Shown here: in pieces, positions 32,828 to 42,001 of the stretch
Layout: every line of letters begins with the position of its first letter
Position numbering within the stretch: the stretch's first letter is position 1
Source: Nocardia flavorosea
Lineage (GTDB): Bacteria > Actinomycetota > Actinomycetes > Mycobacteriales > Mycobacteriaceae
Direction: 5' to 3'
Length of the DNA: 64,000 bases
Assembly (NCBI RefSeq): GCF_015477805.1
Contig: NZ_JADLQL010000005.1
Location: 310,001-374,000, forward strand
The notes under the pieces: generated by a model
What the model was told of the DNA's origin: nothing
Seen by the model: only the letters and a program-made list of their open reading frames with translations
Databases searched by the model: none
Made by a program: the position numbers and the translations under genes

Positions 32828-33415
32828 ATGATGCAGCGCCGCTACCGCACCGATACAGCCGACCTATGGGCAGGATGGTCGTACTACGGTGCCGCCCACC
32901 GATACGACGTCCACGGCACACCCGAGGCCACATCGGCCTGCACGCAGGCAATGGACCGGCTCGAATCAGCCGCCGATGAGAGGCGGTTACGCGAACTCGC
33001 CTTCGGCGACGGCGACCGCTGCGCTTTCATCCGGTTGATCGAGATGCTGGTGGACTCAGACCGCGTCGACGACCTGCGACTCCTGGCACGCCGCGGTGAC
33101 GACCGCGCATTCACGACACTCATGGAGTATCTGGTCCATACCAACAGCATCGACCGCCTGCGCGCGCAAGCGGTCGAGTTCCCCGGCGCCCGCCTATGGC
33201 TGGCGCAACTGCACTTCCGTCGCGGCGAGAACGAAAGGGGGCTCGCTGAACTGGAAGCCACAGAAAGCGATCCCGACCACGGTTCCTCCGCGCACTCCGA
33301 ACGAATTACGCAGTTGATCCGGCTCGGCCGGATTGCTGAAGTCCACAGGATGGCCGACGCCGGCGACCGCACAGCCAAACGACACCTGCGGCGGATATCC
33401 ACCACTGCCGGTTGA
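32828..33415 (+). CDS. Helical-repeat protein of unknown function
   Basis: This 195-residue protein is made of short helical pairs with a recurring pattern (LRELAFGDGDRCAFIRLIEM, LRLLARRGDDRAFTTLMEYL, RLGRIAEVHRMADAGDRTAKR), similar to the leucine/arginine/aspartate-rich solenoids common in Streptomyces and Nocardia accessory DNA. Such proteins are usually longer, so this may be a shortened copy. Two adjacent ATG codons (32828, 32831) could start it. Cytosolic; the function is probably protein binding. Confidence 0.6.
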   Translation: MMQRRYRTDTADLWAGWSYYGAAHRYDVHGTPEATSACTQAMDRLESAADERRLRELAFGDGDRCAFIRLIEMLVDSDRVDDLRLLARRGDDRAFTTLMEYLVHTNSIDRLRAQAVEFPGARLWLAQLHFRRGENERGLAELEATESDPDHGSSAHSERITQLIRLGRIAEVHRMADAGDRTAKRHLRRISTTAG

Positions 33416-33826
33416 CCAGCGACCCGACACGCGCCACGAGTATCGACCTCGCGCAAGGATGAGGACGTGCAGACAGCGACAACCATCGATTTCGCCGCAT
33501 AGCGTCTCACCGCCCGGGAGTCGAACCTCATCGCGCTGCCTCCTGCTCCGGCGTTGGCATCGCCCCGGACACTCTCCGGGGTTGCCGGCCGAACGGGACA
33601 ACTGCGTGGCCCGTCGTCGCCATCGCTTACGCAGTGGTCCGATTCCGCCACAGCGTGTTTCGGCTCACCTTGGATTCGTCCGTTGCGGATACTCGGGACC
33701 AGTTTGCCGATCGAATCGGATTTCTGTCGAGCCCGATTCCGCGATGCGCGACGAGACCGGGCAGTTTCGGGAGGTCCTGGCGACCAAGCACGCAATACCG
33801 CGGTCGAACACGGTGATTCCGAGGAC
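33416..33826. other. Gene-free stretch
   Basis: No frame on either strand shows a domain, good composition and a ribosome binding site. The region separates plus-strand debris from the minus-strand toxin locus. I see nothing else. Confidence 0.45.
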
Positions 33827-34516
33827 TCACATACTCCTCGGGCGACCGGGTTCGGGTGGTACATCGAATGCGATGCCCCGTTCCTCGTCCGCCTTGATCT
33901 GCGCTTCGACTTCTTTGAGTTCGTTCCACAGCGAGAGGATCATGGAGCCCCACAAACCCATGCTCGGTGCGCCCCCGGGGTTGAAATGGATGACGGTGTT
34001 CTCAATGGGGCAGATGTATTCCAGAATGTACATTCCGGTCAGCGATATTCGAAGAAAGGGGTTGGTGTCCGCGGGTAGGAACTTTGCCGAGGTGTATACC
34101 TCGAGCACTCTTTCTTCACCCTCGTATTTCAGAGGCGCCTTATCAGGCATATCTTCGAGCGCGACTGCCAATAATTCCGCTCCGGAAAGTCCGCGAACGA
34201 AGTCGCCGGCACGGCAGTACCCCTTCATGGTTCGCCAGAATATCAATTCGAATTCGTTGGCGAAATTTATTCCCGCTGTACTCGGAGCGGGAATGAATCC
34301 GTCGTTCATCCAGTATTCTTCGCTCACGTTTCCCGCGTCATCGGCTTTCCGTCCGGACATCACATTCTCCGGAAAGATCGGTCCGTCGCGACTGACCGCG
34401 GGATCCACGTAGTAGAACCACTTCCCGGGACTCCTGCGTGCGGTTGCTCGATCGTTCTCCGATATCGGTGGAAGTGCGGGCCTTCCGAGCCGATTGAATA
34501 TGCGAACGTCGGTCAT
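33827..34516 (-). CDS. Type VII secretion-associated protein (SseB-like)
   Basis: This 229-residue protein follows the pattern of actinobacterial 'type VII secretion system-associated' proteins: an N-terminal KWFYYVDPAVSRDGPIFPEN block, a segment corresponding to the family's PNPxYRPSP (here WMNDGFIPAPSTAG), the central LSGAELLAVALED and VLEVYTSAKFLPA, and the closing HFNPGGAPSMGLWG. The family accompanies WXG100/toxin genes; its biochemical role is unknown. It is the last gene of the minus-strand toxin locus. Its sequence is lower in GC than the neighbours. I recognise the family from recurring motifs, not from a search. Confidence 0.65.
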   Translation of the reverse strand: MTDVRIFNRLGRPALPPISENDRATARRSPGKWFYYVDPAVSRDGPIFPENVMSGRKADDAGNVSEEYWMNDGFIPAPSTAGINFANEFELIFWRTMKGYCRAGDFVRGLSGAELLAVALEDMPDKAPLKYEGEERVLEVYTSAKFLPADTNPFLRISLTGMYILEYICPIENTVIHFNPGGAPSMGLWGSMILSLWNELKEVEAQIKADEERGIAFDVPPEPGRPRSM

Positions 34517-34621
34517 GAAAACCCCTCCGGATCAATGGGTTGTACTGTGGTCATTACGGGTTGACGTAGTGGAACACTCGGCGGCGCGTAAGTCCTTCCA
34601 GGTCCGAGGTATTGTTTGACG

Positions 34622-35008
34622 CTAGAAGTACTCGAGCATCTCGGACTCGAATTCCGGTGAGAGTGTGACGTCGCTGGGTGGGACGTATTTTCTTATGCGA
34701 ACATGTTCGAGAAATTCTTCCGGAACATCGAGATTGTATTTACCGAAGTAATGAACCGAATCGACTCGCCAGATCCACTCGCCATCGGAAATGAGAGACG
34801 ATGCGCTTGCGATTCTGTCGGTGTTGTTCAGCACATCTGTCACTACGTCGAGGACATCGAGGACTCCTGGAGAGGATTCTATGTACTGCGCAATGCGTTC
34901 ACGATCACCTATGGCACCGCTGGTCAATGCGTCGAATATCGAGGGTAGTTTCTGGTGGCGTCCGGGCTTGTACATCTCGCGGTACAGTCCGACCGGCTTC
35001 AGTGTCAC
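34622..35008 (-). CDS. Hypothetical protein, immunity candidate
   Basis: This 128-residue soluble protein has a helical first half (ERIAQYIESSPGVLDVLDVV) and a beta-rich second half (SDGEWIWRVDSVHYFGKY, EEFLEHVRIRKYVPP). No family is recognised. It lies among small genes trailing a large toxin gene on the same strand, which is where current and retired immunity genes accumulate. The GC content is low for the window, suggesting recent transfer. The 258 bases upstream (35009-35266) hold no gene. Confidence 0.5.
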   Translation of the reverse strand: MTLKPVGLYREMYKPGRHQKLPSIFDALTSGAIGDRERIAQYIESSPGVLDVLDVVTDVLNNTDRIASASSLISDGEWIWRVDSVHYFGKYNLDVPEEFLEHVRIRKYVPPSDVTLSPEFESEMLEYF

Positions 35009-35266
35009 TGTCGATTTCCTTGTTTCGTCTCCGGCAATGGCTTGGCAATGTGGCGGACCGGTTCAATTCATGGTGTCGGGATCCTCGAATCGGCTCCGTT
35101 CGCTACCCGGTTCGTCAGTGAGTTCAGGGCGGTGCACCACCGGCTCCCCGTTGGGAGATAGCTGTCGAAGGAGACCTCACCGTGCTGACGCTCGGCGTCT
35201 CGGCGGTTGTCGAGAAAGCCGAGCTCGGTCGCGCGGCCGGCGCCCGCGGTGGTGGGGGTGTCGGGT

Positions 35267-35860
35267 CTACTGGTCGAAACTCCCCCGGTCGGGCCATGCC
35301 CCCCGGTTGGTGAGGCGGTACTGCGTGATCCACGCCGCCACCTGTTCCGGTGTCCGGTCGCCGGGCTGGAAATCCCCCATTGGCTGGACGTGGCGGGTCT
35401 GCTTGTTGATCCCCAGCATGAACAGCTTGCCGGCCAGGAACGGGTTGTCGAAGGTCACCGTGTACCCGACTGACAGGGCCTCCTCCCATTCTTTCTGGAT
35501 ATGCACCTGGGGGGCGCGATGATGAGTTCGGGGTGGTTCCGGGGTCCATGCGGGGGGCGGGGGTTGCCTGGGGTAGATCTGTACGGCCTGGGGTCGGCTG
35601 CCCTGCTCCTTGGAGGTGTGGAAGCTGCTGGTGATCATTCCGAGCGACCAGCTCGGGTACTCGTAGATCGCTCCGTTCTCCGCGTCGACCACCAGTTTCG
35701 GCATCCCGACGTCCTGTTGGGTCGAGGTTTCGTGCTGGGTCGGTATCGGGGAGCACACCCACCCGTGATCGATCTGGTAGATCCGGTACTCCCGGTCGGG
35801 TTCGAGGATCTGTGCCAGATGGGTTTTCACCTGGTCCTCGGTCTGGAACTGTGCCGGCAT
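35267..35860 (-). CDS. YrhB/Imm35-like immunity protein
   Basis: This 197-residue protein contains an HGWVCSPIPT strand and KLVVDAENGAIYEYPSWSL, the 'VD..tG.i' signature of the YrhB/immunity protein 35 fold, followed by a proline-rich spacer and an Imm35-like repeat ending in VAAWITQYRLTNRGAW. Such proteins neutralise papain-like and other toxins. Its first 30 codons resemble a second, out-of-frame copy buried inside the toxin gene at 36660-36766. It was probably the partner of the papain-like (Tox-PL) domain of that toxin. Confidence 0.6.
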   Translation of the reverse strand: MPAQFQTEDQVKTHLAQILEPDREYRIYQIDHGWVCSPIPTQHETSTQQDVGMPKLVVDAENGAIYEYPSWSLGMITSSFHTSKEQGSRPQAVQIYPRQPPPPAWTPEPPRTHHRAPQVHIQKEWEEALSVGYTVTFDNPFLAGKLFMLGINKQTRHVQPMGDFQPGDRTPEQVAAWITQYRLTNRGAWPDRGSFDQ

Positions 35861-35934
35861 CGGGTGCTCCTATCGCTGATACGAACTCGATTTTGGGACC
35901 GGATACCAAGAGCGCATTCCGGACTTCAAATTTT

Positions 35935-36189
35935 TCACGTCGGTTTCGTTGACGGATCCGCAGGGGGCGTACGCTGGCGGTAGCGTGTGCACCCGTTACC
36001 GCATTCAACCTCGAGTATGCCGAATTCACGAAGGTCGGTCACCCGCAGCACTGCTTTGCATTTGTAACATGTCGCACTTACTTCTTCGCTCGCGTCGTGC
36101 TGGTGGATTGCCAGCACGACGGCAGGCATCTCGGGATGCTTTTTGCGGATGAAGTCGGGGACCTCTGGCGGCCCTTCCCCCGTGCTCAT
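35935..36189 (-). CDS. Small zinc-ribbon-like protein after the toxin, immunity candidate
   Basis: This protein of 84 residues starts one base after the toxin stop, with GAGAGGG inside the toxin end as ribosome binding site. CYKCKA and CGNGC supply four cysteines that could bind zinc. The N-terminal half is acidic (ASEEVSATCYKC). Immediate adjacency to the toxin's C-terminal tip makes it the prime candidate for the cognate immunity protein of the present tip. No family is recognised. Confidence 0.6.
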   Translation of the reverse strand: MSTGEGPPEVPDFIRKKHPEMPAVVLAIHQHDASEEVSATCYKCKAVLRVTDLREFGILEVECGNGCTRYRQRTPPADPSTKPT

Positions 36190-36190
36190 A

Positions 36191-39100
36191 TCAGTATCGC
36201 CCTCTCTCACGCATAATTCTTATCTCCTCTTCTATCTCAGCGACCTCCTCGGTCGTGATGCACCATGTACTCCGGTTCTCCAAGATTATTTCCCGTGCTC
36301 GGATTTCGTTGTCCAGGACCGATCCCCCATCGGCCCCGGTAGAGACCTGACCGGCGGCGGCCTGGCGGGTGTGTATCCATTCTTCACGTAGAACCCGTAC
36401 GTTCGAGGCGTGCTCGCGCCGGACCATGATCAGGTCCTCGCCGAGGCTTACCGCATGCACCTGATCGGGTGCGATGCCCTGCATCCGGGCGCAGAAGTCG
36501 AGGTAGGCGTTGGCTTCCTCATCGGATCGGACCTCGACGCCGTCGCGCTCCAGATCCGCCAGGACATGTTCGAGCGCGTGCTGTCGTTCAGATGCCGGCC
36601 CAGGATCCTGCCCTGGCGGCGGGGGATCGCTGCTCCGTCCTCCTTCTGCGGATATCGGTGGTCTGGGGTCCCCGGGAAGTACCCCTGGTCGGGCCGGGCC
36701 TGGTCCAGGTGGGCTTCCACCTGTGCTCCGGTCTGGAACGGTGCCGGCATAGGGTGCGCCTATCGGGGAGGGAATCAGGTTGAACCATAGGCCGGCCGAG
36801 TCGGCGATCAGGTCCTGCGGCGGGCCTTCGGCCAGGCGGTTGCCCTGGGGGTCCACCCATACCGGGCCGTCGGCGCCGAGCGGGTAGACGATGGCGATGG
36901 CGTGGTTGCCGTCGATGACAGGCCGGCCGTCGGGGCTGTACTGGAATTCTCTGGTGGCGGGCTCACGGGCATGCCATTGGTTGACGACGAACGCCGCGGC
37001 ACCCGGCCCCATGCGGGCGACTTGATCGTGCAGTCCGCGGAATTGCTCGTTGATGGTGCTGCCGAGGTCGAATCCGGACCGCAGGTCCTGACCGAGCCAG
37101 GCTGCCGCGCGCCGCAGGCTGTTCGCCTCGCCGGCCGTCACCCGCCCGTGCGCATCGGGTTGCTCGGCTCGCCAGCACGGCGCGGCAACCAGGGGCCGGC
37201 CGAAGAACGACGAGAGGAAAGCCATGCAGCTTTCGACGCAATTGTTGTTGCGGCCGGGAACGCTGGTACCGCCGTCGTTGATCCGCGAGAAGTAGGGATT
37301 TGTTCGTGGGTCGGCGAACATCTGGAAGTGGTCCCCGTTGCGCAGGGCGTCCTCGACGGCCGCCTGGTATTCCGGGCGTTCGACAGGCCGGAGGTATCCA
37401 TCCGCGAAGACTCGGCCCTGGGAAGGGTCGGCGAAGGGGGCGCGGGTATTCGCGGTGGCGATATCGTTGCCGATCACGCGGAGGTCCGCGGTGTTCAGGC
37501 CGGGATCCCCTGGTCGGCTCGGGCCGATTCCCAACTGGTCGCGCACGAAGCCGGCGAGAGTGCCGGGATCCGCGTGATGCGGATTCCAGATGCTCGGCCC
37601 GTTCTGCCAGGGATCGACGGAAACCCGGATATTCGCGGCCGCCGGATCGCTGGTGTAGACGATATCGAGCAGGATCCGTTCGCCGCCCGGGAGTTCGTAG
37701 CCGCGGTTGAAGGTGCTGTCGACGGTTGTCTGTACGGACTCCATCACCCGATGCACATCCGCGCGGGGCACATCCGGGGGCGCGCTCACATGGACCGCGA
37801 TCGTGGCGACGGTGATCCGCCAGGGCGGATTCCCGGCGATATCGACATGCCGGACGCTGTACGCGGGCCCGGACCGTGGACGTGCCGCCGGCGCGACCGG
37901 TGTTACGCGCCCCTGGACCGGCGGGAGCCGACGGCAATCTTCGCGGAAAACACGCGTGGGGTTCGGTGGATTCTGTGGGCGGGGGGCGGGGGCCGCCGGC
38001 GTGTCGGTGCGTCGGCCATCGCCGACGGGGCTTCGACCGTCTTGCGGACGGGCCGGGCCGGCCGTCTGCGGTCGGTCGGCCCGGGCCGGTGAATTACCCT
38101 CCGGCGCACGGTGGCCGGGGTGGGGCGCGATACCTTCCGGCGGGCGGTGGGGGGCCGCGACCGGGGCATTCCCACGAGGACTCGCGACCCCGCCGTTGCC
38201 TGGTTGTACAGCCGGGGTTCCCGGAGTCGTTGTGCGAAGCCCTGGACTCGCCTCCGTCGACCGGGGCGCGGGAGCATTCGGCGGGGCGTGATGATCGGGG
38301 TGAGTCCTGGTGTCGCCGCGCGGCGCCGGTGGCTGTGCTGAACCGTTTTCCGGGGCGTGTGGAACAGGGGCGGGCGGCACGCTTTCCGGTGCCCGGACCG
38401 GGCCGGAGTTCGTAGCGTTATCTGTCCGTGTAGCGGGGGATCCCGGTATGCCCGTATTCGTGGCGGGTGCCTGGTGCAGTGCCGGAGCCGGCTGCCCTTG
38501 GGGGAATCCGTGAGCTCGAGGATCGGTGTCGGTGCGGCCGGCGGAGTCCCGCTGCGCCGGCTCGGGCGTCGCTCGGGATTGCGGCGGGAGCGCAGGGTTG
38601 CTCTCCGCGGAGTCCCTGCCGAGGAGGTTTGCTATGTCGGCTGGGTCCCAGATGGGGTCGCCGGGGCGCGGGTCGGTGGCGAAGCGGCGGCGAGGTTGTT
38701 CGTTGTTGCTGTCGGGCGCTCGGTAAGGGTTCGAGGGTGGTTCGTTTTCCGGTGCCCGGCCCGGATCGGGGTCCGGGGTCGTAGCCGGCTGTGGTGCGGG
38801 GGCGGGGTTCGCCCGCGGTGCGGAGGAATTGTCCGGTGAGGTGAAATTCGGGTGATCGCTGTATCGGAAATTGGGGTTGTAGATGGGTGGTAGTACCCGC
38901 GCGCTGACGATCTGGTTCCAGTTATCGGGGTCGAACACGATTTCGCGTGTCCATACGCGATAGATCACGTCGGAGGAAAGTCCGCCCGGTGCAAGAACTT
39001 CCGCTTCCCGATGCCCACTGGGATTGCCCGTGTCGCGATGCGAGGACTCCACGTCGACACCGAAGGGATGGTATGCCTCGTACATGTAGCGCGTCTGCCG

Positions 39101-42001
39101 ATACAACCCGTTGGGCAGTTGTTCGACTCCGTGCATATCGACGCTCAGCGAGTCTTCACGCTGGAGCACATGTTCCGGACTGTTGGAGAACGAGACACAT
39201 CCACCGCCGTTGGTGGCCTGGCCGGTGTGCGCCCCGAGGTTGGGGTCGCCCGGCCTGCGGCAGTGGAACCCCCCGAGGCCGCCGATTTCGGCCGGCCCTC
39301 TGCTTTCCATCCGGAACAGCGCGTTCTCCTGGCGCAGAAAGGCGTCGCCGGCGGAGCGATCCCGCCACACGACCGCGTCGTCGCCTTCTTGATTCAGAAA
39401 GAGGTTGTCGGCAACCGGATCCACAGCGTCGGCCAGTGCGTCCGCCGGCATGTCACGGGTGATATGAGCGGGTAGCTCATTGCCCGGGCAGCCCGGTTCG
39501 AACGTAGGGTCGGCCATACTGTCGTAGGGCGAGACCCGGCGGTTGTGCGAGTAGTGATGCTCGAGAACCGCGTTCAAATAAGCTTCGTCGAAGTTGTCCG
39601 GCGGCGGCAGCGCATCGACTTCCTGGATCTGGAGTCTGGGGAAAATTTTCCAGTTCGGGTCGATCAGGAGATCACCGGCTCGCACGGCCCGTTGAACTTC
39701 ATCGAAGGTGAGATTGGTCTCCTGCATGTAGTTGTGCATCGCTTTGATCATGTTCGCGCGATCGGCGGCGAGTTCGTGCGAGGTGAGGGCCCGACGATCC
39801 GGCGGATGGGATTCCAGCGGCGAGGTCTCGTTACGAGTCACCGGGGTGAGGGAGTCGTCCGTTGGCCGCAGCGGGACAGATTCAGCGGGCTCGGCGGAGC
39901 GTGCGGGTGTGCCGGCATCCGGAGGTCGGTGCGGTGGCGGGTCATCCCAGGAGCGGTGACCGGGCCTCGGACCATCCCGGTCCCCGTACGGTCTCGATCG
40001 ACCGGCATCGGGCGCGGGGGCCGGTCGCGACCGGCGAAAGGGATTCAGGCCCGCCGCTTCTCGCGGTGGTTCGAGGCGGTGTGCGGGACGGTCGGCGGGT
40101 TGGCCGGGACGTTCGAGGTCGCCGCGGGCCGGGCGCGGGGGGCCGGCACTCGGTGCTTCGGGTACGCGGCCCGGGGGGATTCCGCGGACCGGATCGGTGG
40201 TGGTCCGTGGCGCTCCCGCCGGTGCGGCCTCGGCTGTGGGCGCAGCGGTGTTCGGCCGATGGCTGCCCTCGGTGGACTGCGAAGTGGGGGCGCCGGAGAG
40301 AGGTGTGGTGGAGGACAGTGTCGGGGTGGCGGGGGTGCCCGTTGTTGTGGTGGTCGCCGCTGCGCTGGTGACGGCGGGGGTGTCGGTGCTCGTCGGAGTG
40401 CCGGAGGTGTGCGGGGTTGAGGTGTCGCCCGTTGTCGGTGCGGAGGGGACATCCGAGGTGGCCGGCGTGGGGCTGGGTGGGTCCGGTGCCAGGTTGAGGC
40501 TGCTACCCGGCACTGTTCCGTCGGGCAGGACCGTCTGCGGGGTGTCCGATGTGTCGGGTGTGGTGCCGGGAGGATCAGAGGAGAGGTCGGGGCTGCTGCC
40601 CGATGGGGGGCTGTCGGAGGTCGGGGTGTCGGGTCTATCGGGGGCAGTGCCGGGCACGTCGGGGGCAGTGCCCGGCGTGTCGGGTGACGAGTTGGGGCTA
40701 CTGCCCGGTGAGGTGCTGTCCGTGGTCGAAGCCGGGCTGTCGGGCGGGGACGGGGTGGAGGTATCCCCCGGGGCGGCCTGGCTGTCCGGAGTTGGTGCCG
40801 GCCCGGCACTTTCGGGTGCCGATCCGGAATCGGTCGGAGTGGGGGTGCTTTCGGGAGTCGATGCCGGACTGGCCGAGGTGGTGGATGCGGAGTCGTTCTG
40901 CGGCGCGGAATTCGGGGCTTCGATACTCGAAGTGGAGCCGGTGTCCGGATCGGCCCCGGTGGCGGCGGGCTGTGTCGCGGTCTGCTCGCCTGGTGCGCCG
41001 TTGTCCGGCTGCGCGGGAGCGCCGGACTCCGAGGGGGTTGATGCAGGGCTGCCCGGATCGGGATCGGCCGGGCTCCCGGTCTCGGGGACGGAGGGGGCGC
41101 CTTGGCCGGAATGTGTGCCCGCGGCTTCCCCCGCCGCGGAGGCCCCGCGCTCGGCGGCGCCACCAGCGGCTCCGGAAGTGAAGGTCTCCAAAGTCAATTC
41201 GCCACCGACGGCCACGGTCCCCGCGACATTCCCGGCGACCCCGGCCGCGCTCTCGACACCGAGTTCGGTGACGGTCTTCCCGACGGTGGAGCCCACCTGG
41301 TTGGTCAACGGTGCGGCAAGCCCGCCGGATCCCAGACCACCGCCCACGGCGCCACCCACCGCACCGGCGATCGCGCTGCCCCTGAGCCCCGCCCAGTCCT
41401 CGCCGTCCAGTCCCGTCCGTTCTCCCGAGGCGAACTGGATCAGGTGCGGGATCAGTTCACCGGCGCCGCCTTCGAGGACTCCGAAAAGCGCGCCCTTTCC
41501 GACCACGGTGGCCAGCCTCTTGATCAACATCTGGATCGCTATGCGAATCCCGGCCTGAGTGGCGACCCGTGCCGCGGCCCCGGCCACCGCACCTACACCG
41601 GTCCATGCGGTCACCCCCGCCACCACCAGTTCGGCGGCGAGCAGGACCATGGCAGTGATGATCGCCAGCTTGGTGTGCTCGATATCGAGCGCCCCGTCAT
41701 CGGCCTGGTCGGCCAGCCATCGGCAATGCTCGATCAGCTTCGGTAGCGCGGCGTCGTCCTTGCCGCCGACCAAGTCCCAGTGCGCGCTGAGCGCGGTATG
41801 CGATTCGCCCGAGTGGAGTGCGGTCAGCGCGGCCTGCATGGTGTGGTTCGCGTCACCGGAGCTCTCCTCGAGCGCCGTCGCCATACCGTTCCACGCATCG
41901 GCGATCCGCCGTATGGCCGTCTCGTCGGCTTCCGGCCAATCCCCCGCCCCCACAACCCATTTGGCGACCCATTGCAGTTCGTCCGGGATCTCGATACCCA
42001 T
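36191..42001 (-). CDS. Giant type VII multi-domain toxin (ART + papain-like + C-terminal tip)
   Basis: This is a 1936-residue protein. The order is as follows: 1-100, WXG100-like helical domain; about 108-250, hydrophobic and glycine-rich channel-like part; about 260-720, Pro/Ser/Thr-rich linker; about 720-1045, ADP-ribosyltransferase of the scabin/pierisin type (LFRMESRGP near 896, SFSNS near 937, HREAEVLAPGG near 1000 for the R-S-E triad). A second linker follows, then at about 1380-1550 a zincin-like fold with no HExxH. About 1585-1740 is a papain-like toxin domain (NNCVESC, GNHAIAIVYP, VWVDPQG). About 1800-1936 is a helical tip with REEWIHTRQ. The N-terminus resembles CpnT-type effectors. 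It is coupled to the upstream WXG100 gene by a one-base overlap (TGATG). The start is ATG 42001. Confidence 0.82.
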   Translation of the reverse strand: MGIEIPDELQWVAKWVVGAGDWPEADETAIRRIADAWNGMATALEESSGDANHTMQAALTALHSGESHTALSAHWDLVGGKDDAALPKLIEHCRWLADQADDGALDIEHTKLAIITAMVLLAAELVVAGVTAWTGVGAVAGAAARVATQAGIRIAIQMLIKRLATVVGKGALFGVLEGGAGELIPHLIQFASGERTGLDGEDWAGLRGSAIAGAVGGAVGGGLGSGGLAAPLTNQVGSTVGKTVTELGVESAAGVAGNVAGTVAVGGELTLETFTSGAAGGAAERGASAAGEAAGTHSGQGAPSVPETGSPADPDPGSPASTPSESGAPAQPDNGAPGEQTATQPAATGADPDTGSTSSIEAPNSAPQNDSASTTSASPASTPESTPTPTDSGSAPESAGPAPTPDSQAAPGDTSTPSPPDSPASTTDSTSPGSSPNSSPDTPGTAPDVPGTAPDRPDTPTSDSPPSGSSPDLSSDPPGTTPDTSDTPQTVLPDGTVPGSSLNLAPDPPSPTPATSDVPSAPTTGDTSTPHTSGTPTSTDTPAVTSAAATTTTTGTPATPTLSSTTPLSGAPTSQSTEGSHRPNTAAPTAEAAPAGAPRTTTDPVRGIPPGRVPEAPSAGPPRPARGDLERPGQPADRPAHRLEPPREAAGLNPFRRSRPAPAPDAGRSRPYGDRDGPRPGHRSWDDPPPHRPPDAGTPARSAEPAESVPLRPTDDSLTPVTRNETSPLESHPPDRRALTSHELAADRANMIKAMHNYMQETNLTFDEVQRAVRAGDLLIDPNWKIFPRLQIQEVDALPPPDNFDEAYLNAVLEHHYSHNRRVSPYDSMADPTFEPGCPGNELPAHITRDMPADALADAVDPVADNLFLNQEGDDAVVWRDRSAGDAFLRQENALFRMESRGPAEIGGLGGFHCRRPGDPNLGAHTGQATNGGGCVSFSNSPEHVLQREDSLSVDMHGVEQLPNGLYRQTRYMYEAYHPFGVDVESSHRDTGNPSGHREAEVLAPGGLSSDVIYRVWTREIVFDPDNWNQIVSARVLPPIYNPNFRYSDHPNFTSPDNSSAPRANPAPAPQPATTPDPDPGRAPENEPPSNPYRAPDSNNEQPRRRFATDPRPGDPIWDPADIANLLGRDSAESNPALPPQSRATPEPAQRDSAGRTDTDPRAHGFPQGQPAPALHQAPATNTGIPGSPATRTDNATNSGPVRAPESVPPAPVPHAPENGSAQPPAPRGDTRTHPDHHAPPNAPAPRSTEASPGLRTTTPGTPAVQPGNGGVASPRGNAPVAAPHRPPEGIAPHPGHRAPEGNSPARADRPQTAGPARPQDGRSPVGDGRRTDTPAAPAPRPQNPPNPTRVFREDCRRLPPVQGRVTPVAPAARPRSGPAYSVRHVDIAGNPPWRITVATIAVHVSAPPDVPRADVHRVMESVQTTVDSTFNRGYELPGGERILLDIVYTSDPAAANIRVSVDPWQNGPSIWNPHHADPGTLAGFVRDQLGIGPSRPGDPGLNTADLRVIGNDIATANTRAPFADPSQGRVFADGYLRPVERPEYQAAVEDALRNGDHFQMFADPRTNPYFSRINDGGTSVPGRNNNCVESCMAFLSSFFGRPLVAAPCWRAEQPDAHGRVTAGEANSLRRAAAWLGQDLRSGFDLGSTINEQFRGLHDQVARMGPGAAAFVVNQWHAREPATREFQYSPDGRPVIDGNHAIAIVYPLGADGPVWVDPQGNRLAEGPPQDLIADSAGLWFNLIPSPIGAPYAGTVPDRSTGGSPPGPGPARPGVLPGDPRPPISAEGGRSSDPPPPGQDPGPASERQHALEHVLADLERDGVEVRSDEEANAYLDFCARMQGIAPDQVHAVSLGEDLIMVRREHASNVRVLREEWIHTRQAAAGQVSTGADGGSVLDNEIRAREIILENRSTWCITTEEVAEIEEEIRIMRERGRY
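36660..36766 (-). repeat. Immunity-gene start fossil inside the toxin gene
   Basis: In another frame than the toxin, this stretch reads MPAPFQTGAQVEAHLDQA, closely matching the start of the Imm35-like protein at 35860 (MPAQFQTEDQVKTHLAQI). The DNA match also covers the bases before the start codon (GTGCCGGCAT...GGTGC.CCTATCG). It marks the point where an older toxin ended and its immunity gene began before a new tip was inserted. Confidence 0.75.

Noticed and set aside
40045..41558. Long frames on both strands within the toxin's linker region
   Set aside because: They are proline/arginine- or valine/glycine-rich mirror images of the Pro/Ser/Thr-rich linker and have no independent start signals.
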